A stretch of 64,000 nt of DNA from an uncultured Oscillospiraceae bacterium (GTDB taxonomy: Bacteria; Bacillota; Clostridia; Oscillospirales; Oscillospiraceae). Location of the stretch: positions 1 through 64,000 of the forward strand of contig CALWXB010000004.1 in assembly GCA_944385405.1 (NCBI GenBank). Reading direction: 5' to 3'. The position numbers and the translations under genes were made by a program. The notes below the pieces were generated by a model, which was not told the DNA's origin, did not search any database, and saw only the letters and a list, made by a program, of their open reading frames with translations. Positions 1 through 13,340 of the stretch are shown piece by piece (positions within the stretch are counted from its first letter, which is position 1; every line of letters starts with the position of its first letter).

Positions 1-1063
<1,063 letters not shown>

Positions 1064-1146
1064 AGTCGTTCATTCCTTTTCAAATATATTCAGCGCAGCT
1101 CCCCGCCTCTGACCAGGCGTATACCGGAGCCGGCTTTTTTCACTTG

Positions 1147-2598
1147 TTACTTGCCGCTGCGGCCCACGCCGGCGATGTTGGCGGCGAACTTCTTCTTCTG
1201 CTCCAGGCCGGAGAGCTTGGAGTACATGACCTTCTGGGCCTGGGGAGAGCCGGCGCCGTGCATGGACTCCACCAGCGCGGTGCCGCCGGTCATGTTCTCC
1301 AGCAGGCGGCCCACCCGCATGCGGTCCTCGGTGGGGACGGAGGCCACGCCCTTGAGGTACTTCTCCACCCACTTGCCGATCTCGGGGTTGCGCAGGTCGG
1401 ATTCGGAGGGCATGGTGGCGATGATGCCGCCGCTGATGTCCTGGGCCAGGCGGTCGATGTCATAGATGAGCTTGGTGACGTTGTGCTTGCAGACGTTGGC
1501 CATCAGCCGGTCCACGAAGTAGGCGCCGGAGGGGGTGGGGCCGCCCATGGCCGCCGCGGCCACGGCGCAGGCGTACAGCGTCTCGGTCATGTGCATCATC
1601 TCATTGAGCTTGTCCTTGATGTGGCTGGCCTTGCTGGTGCCCTGGTAGTCGGCCCACAGCGCGGCGGCGCCGATGACCACGTCGCTGACGCCGCCCTTGC
1701 AGCCGCCGTAGTTGGAGCGGTGATAGCAGGCAAAGCGCTCCACCAGGAGGCCGGAGAACTGGTACTCGCCGCACATGAACACATACTCCCAGGGCACGAA
1801 CACGTTATCCAGCACGGTGAGGCACTCGCCGCCCACGATGCCGTAGTTGGGGTTGCCCTGGTCGATGGTGCCCTCGCACTTGCGGTCGTCGTTGGTCTGG
1901 CGGCCGAAGATGTGGGTGACGCCGGGGGCGTCCACGGGGATGGCGCAGGAGACGGCGTACTCCGCCTCGTTCTCCAGCATGCCCATGGTGGGCATGATCA
2001 GCATCCAGTGAGAGTTCACCATGCCGGTCATGTGGGCCTTGGCGCCCCGGATGACGATGCCGTCCTCCCGCTTTTCCACCACGTGGACGAACATGTCAGG
2101 ATCGGCCTGCTGGCCGGGACGGAGGCTCCGGTCACCCTTGACGTCGGTCATGGCGCCGGCCACCATCCAGTCGTTGTCCTGGACTTGGATGAGGAACTTC
2201 TTGAAGTTGTCGTGGTAGTGGGTGCCCAGGGCCTGGTCGCACTCATAGGTGACGGTGTAGGTGGCGTTCATGGCATCGAAGCCCACGCAGCGTTGATAGC
2301 AGGTGCCGGTCTTCTGGGAAATGGTGCGCAGCATCTTGGCCTTGGTCAGCAGGTCCTCCACGGACTGATGGATGTGGGTGAAGCGGTTGATCTTGTGGCC
2401 GGTGAGGTGGGAGGTGGCGGTCATCATGTCCGCGTACTCCGGATTGCCCGCCAGGGCATAGGTCATGGCGGCGGAGTTCACATGGCCCCGGATGAAGGGA
2501 TGGTCGATGACCTTGTCGCTCTCCAGCAGCTCACCCTTGACGTAGACCCGGATGTTCCGCTGGCGCAGGCTGTCCTTGTACTCCTGAGCAGTTTTCAT
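1147..2598 (-). CDS. abfD: 4-hydroxybutyryl-CoA dehydratase / vinylacetyl-CoA delta-isomerase
   Basis: Radical [4Fe-4S]/FAD enzyme that dehydrates 4-hydroxybutyryl-CoA to crotonyl-CoA in GABA, succinate or 4-hydroxybutyrate fermentation. It has 483 residues, the usual length. The cluster ligands of the Clostridium aminobutyricum enzyme (Cys99, Cys103, His292, Cys299) all have equivalents here shifted by one: Cys100 and Cys104 in TCYQRC, and His293 and Cys300 in CYHRSNYGGC. This separates it from the flavin-only 4-hydroxyphenylacetate hydroxylases of the same superfamily. The start is preceded by GAGAGGAA. It sits between PFOR1 (upstream) and an acyl-CoA dehydrogenase (downstream), probably as one transcript. 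Confidence 0.95.
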   Translation of the reverse strand: MKTAQEYKDSLRQRNIRVYVKGELLESDKVIDHPFIRGHVNSAAMTYALAGNPEYADMMTATSHLTGHKINRFTHIHQSVEDLLTKAKMLRTISQKTGTCYQRCVGFDAMNATYTVTYECDQALGTHYHDNFKKFLIQVQDNDWMVAGAMTDVKGDRSLRPGQQADPDMFVHVVEKREDGIVIRGAKAHMTGMVNSHWMLIMPTMGMLENEAEYAVSCAIPVDAPGVTHIFGRQTNDDRKCEGTIDQGNPNYGIVGGECLTVLDNVFVPWEYVFMCGEYQFSGLLVERFACYHRSNYGGCKGGVSDVVIGAAALWADYQGTSKASHIKDKLNEMMHMTETLYACAVAAAAMGGPTPSGAYFVDRLMANVCKHNVTKLIYDIDRLAQDISGGIIATMPSESDLRNPEIGKWVEKYLKGVASVPTEDRMRVGRLLENMTGGTALVESMHGAGSPQAQKVMYSKLSGLEQKKKFAANIAGVGRSGK

Positions 2599-2689
2599 AA
2601 AAGCACGTTCCTCTCTATTAAATATAATGGGGCCGCGGCCGCAGCGTGCCGCGGGAAAACACGACAGCGCCTCCCTTGCCGCCGGGCAG

Positions 2690-2715
2690 GGCGCGCCGTC
2701 CGAAAACGGCGCGCC
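2690..2715. repeat. 10-bp perfect inverted repeat between PFOR1 and abfD
   Basis: GGCGCGCCGT (2690-2699) pairs with ACGGCGCGCC (2706-2715) around a six-base loop; flanking CCTCCCTT/AAGGGAGG can extend the stem. No T-run follows on either strand, so it is more likely an RNA processing or stability element than an intrinsic terminator. Confidence 0.55.
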
Positions 2716-2752
2716 CCCGGGGCGGAAAGGGAGGGGGGATGTGCGGCGGCAA

Positions 2753-6271
<3,519 letters not shown>

Positions 6272-7627
6272 TTCTGATCCTCGATTCTTCTTTTATTTCT
6301 GTGGGTAGCAGCGGTGCGTCTTGTGGGGGTCGGCCCGGGCCCGAACGTCCCATAACCGTCCAGCCCCCCTTGGTCCCTCCCCACGGCAGCCGCGGCTCCG
6401 GACAGCTTGACAATTATTTGACAATTCCAGGCGAAAAAAGGAGCGTCCGCAAATAGATGGCAGCACACACGCTCTCCCGCGGAGGGCGGAGCATGAAACG
6501 CGACGATCAGGAAGCAAACGCATTGAAAACAGCAATGCACGCACCACGACCGGCATTCGGACACTGCTATCACAGATTAATATAACTTTTTTACCAGATG
6601 GGGTCGATAACCTTTACAGCGTTCTTCATTTCAAATGCGGACACCATTCCCACATCCGGTTCCGTCGAAACAACGTAAAAAAAACGGCGGCTTTTCCCAG
6701 CTAAAATCGAAGTTTTCCCCCGATATCTCCGCTGTTTTTGCAGTATTTGCACAACATCTATTGGAAATTATACCGGATTCCTTTGTGAAATTCAATTTAT
6801 GTTTCTTTACCTGCCGTTTTAAATTTTTTACCTGCCGCCGGCAAAGAACAGCCTCATTTGATGAATTTCTTCTCAGGGCATTAATCAGTTTTCCAAACAT
6901 TTTTTTCAAAAAATCCTTTTGTTTTTTTTAGCTCTGTAAAAAACATTCACTTTCATGCAATATTTTTCTATTTCTAGGCAAAGCTGCCGGTCCAGTGCAG
7001 GAGCAAGTACAAATGTGTTTGTTCATTTTATTTCCAGCCGCTGCTCAAACAATTTTCCGCCGGCAAAAAACGCAAAAAGCAATATGAAAAAGTAAACTTT
7101 TTATATCGCTCCTTAAAGTGCTGTGTCTCTGCTCAAAAGTTTAAAAACCAGCAGCATTCAATCATTTTTTTAATTATTTATGTCGTGCTTTTCGACAAGT
7201 ATCCACGTTTTTTGGTCTGTACTCCCTTTTAGTGCCCCGGTGTCCGGCTCTCCGTTGGTCCCGATTTGAAATCAAAAAACCTTTTTTTAAATATCACACA
7301 GTTCTTGAAATGTTCACACATTGTGGTAAAATGTGAATTGGTAAATGCCGCACAGGCGGGCATACCATCCATTCGCTTGCAGAGAAAAAGAGAGAATGTT
7401 TTCAGGAAGGGAGGCAAAAAGAGAGGTCTTTTGTCCCTGGCGGCTGATCCTGCGGGAGGCGGGGTCTGCACGCCTTCAAAGGACGCGCGCCGTGCACGGC
7501 ACGCGAAGCTCTCGCACCCGGGCGGCCTTTCCGCCGTTCCGGAAACGGACCTGCCGCCGGGCCATGGGCGGCGCGTCCCCGCAGTTTCCACCGTGGCCAC
7601 GTTAAAAGTTTAGGAGGTACTTCAATC
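6272..7627. other. AT-rich 1.36 kb intergenic region, divergent upstream region of PFOR1 and gntP
   Basis: No convincing gene is present. About 6590-7230 is strikingly AT-rich against the GC-rich surroundings, with many A and T runs. The short open frames at 6635-6931 (plus) and 6631-6909 (minus) overlap each other, lack ribosome sites and have low-complexity products. Near PFOR1 the plus strand carries a direct repeat TTGACAATT at about 6408 and 6419. On the minus strand a short GAGCGT/ACGCTC stem followed by six T (about 6435-6475) could act as a leader attenuator. The gntP promoter is at 7305-7332, leaving a leader of about 290 nt. Confidence 0.6.
7305..7332 (+). promoter_or_regulatory. 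Probable sigma-A promoter of the sugar-acid cassette, with overlapping inverted repeat
   Basis: TTGAAA (7305-7310), 16 bp, TAAAAT (7327-7332). An inverted repeat TTCACA (7313-7318) with TGTGAA (7332-7337) brackets the spacer and the -10 element, where a repressor could block polymerase. Confidence 0.6.
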
Positions 7628-9037
7628 ATGACGCAATTCGTCTTGGCAATCGTCATCTCCATCGTGGTGCTGATTGTCCTGATCGTAAAGCTGAACGTCC
7701 ATCCCGTCATCGCGCTGTTCGCTGGCGGCATGCTGGCCGGCTCCATCCTGGGCAACAGCCCGCTGGTGACCATCACCACCATCGCCAACGGCTTCGGTTC
7801 CACCCTGGGCAGCATCGGTATGACCATCATCTTCGGTTCTATCATTGCCTGCTCCATCCGTGACTCCGGCGCCGCCAAGTCCATGGTGAACTTCTTCATT
7901 TCCCTGTTCCGCGGCAAGAATCTGGAGCTGTCCACCGGTATGGCCGCCTACATCATGTCCATCCCCGTTTTCGGTGACGTGACCATGGTGCTGATCAGCC
8001 CCCTGTGCGCCATCATCGGCAAGCGCCAGCACAAGCCCATGGGCCTGATGGCTTCCATGACCATCCTGCCCCTGAACCTGACCCACTCCATGGTGCCTCC
8101 CACCCCCGGCATCCTGGCCGTGTCCGTCCTGCTGGGCGCCGACCTGGGCCTGGTCATCCTGTGGGGCATCGTCTGCTCCCTGATCGCCTACCTCATCACC
8201 TGGCTGCTGCTGCGCGGCTGGGCTGCCAAGGATTTCTATCCCCCGAAGCCCGAGTATGTTGAGGGCGTGGAGGAAGCCAAGAGCAGCGACTATCACGACC
8301 TGCTCATCAAGGAAGAGGGCCTGCCCAACGTTCTGTTTGCCATGTCCCCCATCCTGCTGCCCGTTATCCTCATTGCCCTGGCCTCCTTCGCCGACATGAC
8401 CATGGCCGAGGGCAATAACGTGCGCGTCATCCTGGACATTCTCGGTGCCAGAAACATCGCCATGTTCCTGGGCGTTGTCTGCGGCTGGCTGCTGGCCATG
8501 GCCCACAAGGAGAAGACCCTGGCCAACTATAACTCCTCCTCCGGCAAGAACGAGACCAACCTGTTCCAGATGATGTTCAACGGCTGGGTCAGCGAGGCTC
8601 TGGAGGTCGCCCTGATCCCCCTGATCGTCACCGGCTTCGGCGGCGGCTTTGCGCAGATCATCAAGGAAGCTCCCGCCGCCACCCAGCTGGGCGACGTGGT
8701 GGCCGCTTCCGGCTTCCCCGGCATGCTGGTTCCCTTCGTCATCGGTGCCGCCATGGAGTGCGCCGTGGGCTCCCGTACCACCGCCGGCATGACCGCCGCC
8801 GGTCTGTGCCTGCCCATGCTGAGCTCTCTGGGCATCTCCCCCGTGGCCTGCGCCGTCATGATCGGTGCCGGCACCATGATCGTCTCTCACGTCAACGACT
8901 CCGGCTGGTGGGTCAGCATGTCCATGTTCAACATGGATGCTCCCCGTACCTTCAAGTACAACACCTTCCCGGGCGCTGTGGCCGGCATCTTCGCCGGTAT
9001 CGCTGGCTGCATCTTCATCGTGACCGGTCTGATGTAA
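7628..9037 (+). CDS. GntP-family sugar-acid (gluconate-type):H+ symporter
   Basis: Integral membrane permease of 469 residues with about 12-14 hydrophobic segments. Recognisable GntP features are the N-terminal VLIVKLNVHPVIALFAGGM and the glycine-rich TIANGFGSTLGSIGMTIIFGSI, and later VNDSGWWVSMSMFNM, close to the NDSGFW motif of the family. AGGAGG sits at 7612-7617, ideally spaced from the ATG. It leads a cassette with an IlvD/Edd-type dehydratase and a DapA-type aldolase, which points to uptake of an aldonate such as gluconate, galactonate or a related C5/C6 acid. The exact substrate cannot be read from sequence. Confidence 0.92.
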   Translation: MTQFVLAIVISIVVLIVLIVKLNVHPVIALFAGGMLAGSILGNSPLVTITTIANGFGSTLGSIGMTIIFGSIIACSIRDSGAAKSMVNFFISLFRGKNLELSTGMAAYIMSIPVFGDVTMVLISPLCAIIGKRQHKPMGLMASMTILPLNLTHSMVPPTPGILAVSVLLGADLGLVILWGIVCSLIAYLITWLLLRGWAAKDFYPPKPEYVEGVEEAKSSDYHDLLIKEEGLPNVLFAMSPILLPVILIALASFADMTMAEGNNVRVILDILGARNIAMFLGVVCGWLLAMAHKEKTLANYNSSSGKNETNLFQMMFNGWVSEALEVALIPLIVTGFGGGFAQIIKEAPAATQLGDVVAASGFPGMLVPFVIGAAMECAVGSRTTAGMTAAGLCLPMLSSLGISPVACAVMIGAGTMIVSHVNDSGWWVSMSMFNMDAPRTFKYNTFPGAVAGIFAGIAGCIFIVTGLM

Positions 9038-9053
9038 GTTCTTTCCCCGCACC

Positions 9054-9090
9054 TTCGGGCCAGGCCGCGTAAGCGGCCTGACCACCCGAA
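9054..9090 (+). repeat. Two-part hairpin after gntP
   Basis: An inner stem CAGGCCGC/GCGGCCTG (9061-9068 with 9073-9080, loop GTAA) sits within an outer TTCGGG/CCCGAA pair (9054-9059 with 9085-9090). No long T-run follows at once, so it may stabilise or partly terminate the gntP transcript. Confidence 0.5.
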
Positions 9091-9141
9091 TACATTCTTT
9101 ATCTTTTTGATCCCATCTGCGAGCATCACGTAAACCGCTTT

Positions 9142-9179
9142 GGCCACCGCCGCCTGCCGTCCCGGCGGCGGCGGTGGCC
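9142..9179 (+). repeat. 13-bp GC inverted repeat in the gntP-dehydratase gap
   Basis: GGCCACCGCCGCC (9142-9154) pairs with GGCGGCGGTGGCC (9167-9179) over a 12-base loop, followed by CTGCTTTT a little downstream. Together with the hairpin at 9054 it makes up most of the structure in the 303-bp gap, and could set the ratio of permease to enzymes. Confidence 0.5.
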
Positions 9180-9340
9180 GCCTCTGCTTTTGCGCCGGTT
9201 TGACGGCCGCCGGAGCCGGGAGTCCCCTTCTCCCAGTCCGGCATCCCCCGCGCATCCCTGCACATGAGTACGGAAACAACAGCCTTCCGGCCGCAGACCG
9301 GGATGCTGTCAAGTTGAAAACGGGAAATAAGGAGAATGTT

Positions 9341-11062
9341 ATGATTCAGAAAAGCTTGAACGAAAGACGCTTCTGGGCACAGTTCGACGCACTGGAAATG
9401 GGCACCGGCTGGGATGACATCGACATCACCAAGCCTCAGATCATGGTGGAGAGCGTCTACGGCGACTCTCATCCCGGCAGCTATCATCTCAATCAGATGG
9501 TGGAGCAGGCGGTCTACGGCGTGTACGAAAAGGGCGGCAAGCCCGCCAAGTACTATGCCACCGACATCTGCGACGGCTGCACCCAGGGCCATGACGGCAT
9601 GAACTTCGTGCTGGCCTCCCGGGAAGCCATCGCCAACATGGTGGAGATCCATGCCTGCGCCGTGCCCTGGGACGGCATGATCCTGGCCTCCAGCTGCGAC
9701 AAGTCCATTCCCGCTCACCTGAAGGCTGCCGCCCGCCTGGACATCCCCACCATCTTCATGCCCGGCGGCTCCATGCGCCCCGGTCCCAACATGACCACCT
9801 CTATCGTGGCCGGCGACATCTCCCTGCGTGAAAAGCGGGATGGCGCCATCACCCCCCAGGAAGTCCGGGACTACAAGCTCACCGGCTGCCCCTCTGTAGG
9901 CGCCTGCACCTTCCTGGGCACCGCCTCCACCATGCAGTGCCTGGCCGAGGCTCTGGGCCTGACCCTGCCCGGCGCCGCCCTGGTGCCCGCCACCATGCGG
10001 GATCTGCTGCAGTACTCCCGTCAGGCCGGCCGTCAGATCATGGAGCTGGCTGAAAAGGGCATCACTCCCAGCAAGATCATGACCCCCGCCGCCTTCCGCA
10101 ACGCCATCATCATCCACAGCGCCATCGGCGGCTCCACCAACGCCACCCTGCACCTGCCCTCCATCGCCCGTGAGATGGGCTACGAGCTGCCCATCGAGCT
10201 GTTCGACGAGATCAACCATCAGGTGCCTCACATCGGCAACATCTATCCCTCCGGCACCCAGCTCACCGAGTCCTTCTGGTTCGCCGGCGGCGTGCCCATG
10301 GTGCAGTGGATGCTCCAGGACATGCTGGACATGGACGTCATGACCGTCACCGGCAAGACTCTGGGCGAGAACCTGGAGGATCTGCGCAAGGACAACTGGT
10401 TTGACCGCAACCTGGGCTACCTGGCCAACTACGGTCTGACCCGGGATCAGGTGATCTTCCCCGTGGAGAAGGCCCACGAGAAGGGCTCTGTGGCCATTCT
10501 GAAGGGCAACATCGCCCCCGACGGCTCCGTGGTGAAATACGCCGCCTGCGCGGAGGATCAGCGCGAGGTAGTCAACGCCAAGGCCCGCGTGTTCAACTCT
10601 GAGGATGACGCCTACGAGGCTGTGGCCAAGGGCCAGATCAACCCCAATGAGGTCATCATCGTCCGCTACGAGGGTCCCCGCGGCTGCGGCATGCCCGAGA
10701 TGGTGGCCACCACCGAAGCCATCTGCTGCGACGAGCGCATCAACGGCTCCGTGGCACTGATCACCGACGGCCGCTTCTCCGGCGCTACCCGTGGTGCTGC
10801 CATCGGCCATGTCAGCCCCGAGGCTGCTGCCGGCGGTCCCATCGCGTTCCTGGAGGAGGGCGATCTGGTATCCTACAGCGTGGCCAACCGCTCCATCAAC
10901 ATGACCGGTATCCACGGCGTGCCCTGCACGGTGGAGGAGGCCACTGCCGAGCTGGCCAAGCGTGCCGAAAAGGGCATCATTCCCCGCGAGCCCCGGAAGG
11001 GCTTCTACCGGATGTACACCGAAAACGCCCGCTCCGCCATGCAGGGCGGTGGTCTGGAGTAA
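9341..11062 (+). CDS. IlvD/Edd-family Fe-S dehydratase, probable aldonate dehydratase
   Basis: Cytoplasmic Fe-S dehydratase of 573 residues that would convert a sugar acid to its 2-keto-3-deoxy form. Family cysteines are visible: CDGCTQGHDGM (Cys77/Cys80), SSCDKS (Cys119) and TGCPSVGACTF (Cys183/Cys189), plus the C-terminal DGRFSGATRG. The start at 9341 follows AAGGAG at good spacing; the frame is open further upstream but without a ribosome site. Dihydroxy-acid dehydratase (IlvD) is possible from family alone. Lying between a GntP permease and a DapA-type aldolase, away from other ilv genes, argues for sugar-acid catabolism. Confidence 0.87.
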   Translation: MIQKSLNERRFWAQFDALEMGTGWDDIDITKPQIMVESVYGDSHPGSYHLNQMVEQAVYGVYEKGGKPAKYYATDICDGCTQGHDGMNFVLASREAIANMVEIHACAVPWDGMILASSCDKSIPAHLKAAARLDIPTIFMPGGSMRPGPNMTTSIVAGDISLREKRDGAITPQEVRDYKLTGCPSVGACTFLGTASTMQCLAEALGLTLPGAALVPATMRDLLQYSRQAGRQIMELAEKGITPSKIMTPAAFRNAIIIHSAIGGSTNATLHLPSIAREMGYELPIELFDEINHQVPHIGNIYPSGTQLTESFWFAGGVPMVQWMLQDMLDMDVMTVTGKTLGENLEDLRKDNWFDRNLGYLANYGLTRDQVIFPVEKAHEKGSVAILKGNIAPDGSVVKYAACAEDQREVVNAKARVFNSEDDAYEAVAKGQINPNEVIIVRYEGPRGCGMPEMVATTEAICCDERINGSVALITDGRFSGATRGAAIGHVSPEAAAGGPIAFLEEGDLVSYSVANRSINMTGIHGVPCTVEEATAELAKRAEKGIIPREPRKGFYRMYTENARSAMQGGGLE

Positions 11063-11158
11063 GCACCGGACTCCATGGCCAATGCATCCACCAAAAAAGG
11101 CACCCGGACCAAACGGGCCTGTACAAAACAGAATTTAAATAAGAAAGGGAAGCACTTT

Positions 11159-12052
11159 ATGAATGCGGCTTATCTTGTTCCCGCGATCACTCTCTTCAAC
11201 GAGGACGGCACCCTGGATCTGGCCAGCCAGGAGCGGCTTTACAACAACCTGATCGAAAACGGGGTGGACGGAATCCTGGTGGAGGGCAGCTCCAGCGAGT
11301 TCTTCGCCATGAATATGGAGCAGCGCCGCGAGATGGCCCGCTTTGCCATTGAGAAGGTGGACCATCGTGTCAAGCTCATCATCGGCACCTCCAGCATGGT
11401 GGCCGACGAGATCGTCTCCTTTTCCAACTACTGCCTGGATGCCGGCGCTGACGCCGTCATGATCCTGCCTCCCTACTACTTCCACTTTGGTCCCGAGGCC
11501 CTGCTGCAGTATTATGACCGCCTGGCTAAGGAGATCCACGGCAATATCTACATCTACAACTTCCCGGACAACACCGGCTACACCATTCCCCCTGAGACGG
11601 TGCTGCAGCTGGCGCTGATGCATCCCAACATCGTGGGTCTGAAGGACACCATCATGGGCATGGATCACACCCGGGAGCTGATTAAGGTAGTCAAGAGCCG
11701 TGTTCCCTCCTTTGAGATTTACTCCGGCTTCGACGACAATTTTGCCCGGAATGTCATGTCCGGCGGCAACGGCTGCATCGCCGCGCTGAGCAACCTGGTT
11801 CCGGAGATCACCTCCGCCTGGGTGCGGGCCTTCCGGGAAAACGACCTGGAGGGCATTGCCCTGGGCCAGCAGAAGATTGACCGGCTGATGGATCTGTATG
11901 CCATTCGCAGCCCCTTCCTGCCTGTACTGAAGGAGGCCATCAAGCTGCGCGGCATCGCCTCCTCCAGCGCCGGCACCTTCCCCATGCCCAATGCCACCAT
12001 CGAGGATGACGCGCGCATCCTGGAGCTGTTGGCCAAAGAGGGCATCCGCTGA
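11159..12052 (+). CDS. DapA/NanA-superfamily aldolase, probable 2-keto-3-deoxy-aldonate aldolase
   Basis: TIM-barrel class I aldolase of 297 residues. The Schiff-base lysine is Lys162 in NIVGLKDT and the catalytic tyrosine is Tyr133 in YIYNFP, close to the positions in dihydrodipicolinate synthase; the substrate loop GSSSEFF (43-49) replaces the usual G-T-T-G-E. The start at 11159 follows AAGAAAGGGAAG. Placed 97 bp after the sugar-acid dehydratase, it would split the 2-keto-3-deoxy acid to pyruvate and an aldehyde (glyceraldehyde or glycolaldehyde). 4-hydroxy-tetrahydrodipicolinate synthase is the alternative but there is no lysine-pathway context. Confidence 0.88.
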   Translation: MNAAYLVPAITLFNEDGTLDLASQERLYNNLIENGVDGILVEGSSSEFFAMNMEQRREMARFAIEKVDHRVKLIIGTSSMVADEIVSFSNYCLDAGADAVMILPPYYFHFGPEALLQYYDRLAKEIHGNIYIYNFPDNTGYTIPPETVLQLALMHPNIVGLKDTIMGMDHTRELIKVVKSRVPSFEIYSGFDDNFARNVMSGGNGCIAALSNLVPEITSAWVRAFRENDLEGIALGQQKIDRLMDLYAIRSPFLPVLKEAIKLRGIASSSAGTFPMPNATIEDDARILELLAKEGIR

Positions 12053-12076
12053 TCCCCTTTCCCCGCACACCGCGCA

Positions 12077-12111
12077 CCGGCCTCCGGACTTTCTCCGGAG
12101 GCCGGTTTTTT
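12077..12111 (+). terminator. Intrinsic terminator of the sugar-acid cassette
   Basis: Perfect 12-bp stem CCGGCCTCCGGA (12077-12088) with TCCGGAGGCCGG (12094-12105), five-base loop, then six T. It ends the gntP-dehydratase-aldolase unit 25 bp after the last stop. Confidence 0.93.
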
Positions 12112-12126
12112 GCCGGCCCGGTGGGA

Positions 12127-12155
12127 TTGAATTTTTTTATTTTTTGTGCTATAAT
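12127..12155 (+). promoter_or_regulatory. Sigma-A promoter of the araC-type gene
   Basis: TTGAAT (12127-12132), 17 bp, TATAAT (12150-12155), with an extended TGC before the -10. Transcription would start near 12162, giving a leader of about 225 nt, AT-rich like other regulatory gaps here. Confidence 0.75.
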
Positions 12156-12388
12156 ATTATCGTCTTTCAGCAGTCTCCATTCCTTTCCCTTTTGGCAAAT
12201 AGCAGAAATGTTGATTAATTTTTAAAGAATTTGCATTTTTGTATATTTTTCTTTAAATTTCAGTCACTTTTTCTTTATGTCTGATGCAACATGGGAAAAA
12301 TCCGTTTTTTTCTTTAAAAAGTCCGATTTTTATATTTCAAAAGAAAGGGCGGCGGAGCCGGTGGCTTCTGCCGGAGTGGTGCGACTTC

Positions 12389-13315
12389 ATGCCACAGGAA
12401 CTCAATGTCTCGGCCTTTCCCAGCGACGCCGCGCATTTTTCCAACAACACCGATCAGTTCGGCTTTGACGCTGAGCTCCACCAGAGTGGAAAGAACAAGG
12501 CGCCCTTGTTTCACTTCCACGATTTCTACGAATTTGTCATCTACCTGGGCAAAGAGCCGGCCCGATACCGACTGCTGGACCAGGAGTATGAAATCAACTT
12601 CGGCGACATCGTCCGCTGCGACCTGCTGGATGAGCACATGTGGCTGATCCAGGACAACGAACAGCACATGCGCTTCAGCGTGGGGCTGACCTTCAACTTT
12701 GTCATGTCCTGCTCCACAAAAAGCGACAACCTGATCCAGATCTTCAGCCGAAACGGCAACAGCTATCCCGTGCTGCACCTGGGATCCCTGGACATCCACA
12801 AGTACATCGACCTCATCAATGCCTTCCAGGAGTGCACCCTGGAGCATGGGAAGATGGTCTTTCAGCTGGGTATCCTCCATCAAATGCTGGCCTATCTTCA
12901 GGATGACTTTCTCCGGTTCAACAGCGGCGGCGCTCCGCTGACCCGGCAGGACAATCTGGTGTGCGAGCTCATCAACTACATCAACCTCCACATCGGGGAA
13001 GATCTGAGCCTCAAGACGCTGGGCCGGGTCACCAATTACAATCCCACCTATCTCTCCCGCACCTTCAAAAGCATCACCCGCAGCACGCTGAAACTCTACA
13101 TCGACGAAAAGCGCATCAACGCCGCTACGCTGCTGATGGGCAAAGGCACCCCGCTGACGGAGATCGCCCAGGAAGTAGGCTTTCAGAACTACTGTACCTT
13201 CTACAACACCTTCCGCCGGGTCATGGGCGTCAGCCCCGAGCACTATGTCCGCATCCAGGGCAGCGGCGAGAAGGACAGCCGCCGGCTGGTTCCCTGGCAG
13301 GGCAGCGGCGGCTGA
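12389..13315 (+). CDS. AraC-family transcriptional regulator
   Basis: DNA-binding regulator of 308 residues. The N-terminal half is a cupin-like sensor (FHFHDFYEFVIYLG and a later FGDIVRCDLLDEHMW). The C-terminal 100 residues are a double helix-turn-helix of the AraC type, with LSLKTLGRVTNYNPTYLSRTF and ITEIAQEVGF-like LTEIAQEVGFQNYCTFYNTF, ending GVSPEHYVRI. The frame is open from 12284, but the first 35 codons are basic and unlike the family, so 12389 is preferred. It lies between the sugar-acid cassette and an esterase gene 25 bp downstream, and may control either; the 7305 promoter has a candidate operator. Confidence 0.9.
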   Translation: MPQELNVSAFPSDAAHFSNNTDQFGFDAELHQSGKNKAPLFHFHDFYEFVIYLGKEPARYRLLDQEYEINFGDIVRCDLLDEHMWLIQDNEQHMRFSVGLTFNFVMSCSTKSDNLIQIFSRNGNSYPVLHLGSLDIHKYIDLINAFQECTLEHGKMVFQLGILHQMLAYLQDDFLRFNSGGAPLTRQDNLVCELINYINLHIGEDLSLKTLGRVTNYNPTYLSRTFKSITRSTLKLYIDEKRINAATLLMGKGTPLTEIAQEVGFQNYCTFYNTFRRVMGVSPEHYVRIQGSGEKDSRRLVPWQGSGG

Positions 13316-13340
13316 ATCCAACAGACAAGGAGCGGATCTC

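Noticed and set aside
6631-6931. Overlapping open frames on both strands in the AT-rich region (98 and 92 residues)
   Set aside because: They overlap, have no ribosome site, and encode low-complexity Phe/Lys-rich products; most likely chance frames in AT-rich DNA.
7229-7300. A short segment on the minus strand near 7240 that looks like the tail of a spurious annotated protein (ends SRTPGH)
   Set aside because: Such tails often come from tRNA ends, but I could not form an acceptor or T-arm here, and no tRNA is supported.
7622-10915. A 1097-residue frame on the minus strand opposite gntP and the dehydratase gene
   Set aside because: His/Gly/Asp-rich shadow frame without ribosome site or domain.
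11159-12052. Naming the aldolase dapA (lysine biosynthesis)
   Set aside because: Family is right but the neighbours are a sugar-acid permease and dehydratase; no other lysine gene is present.
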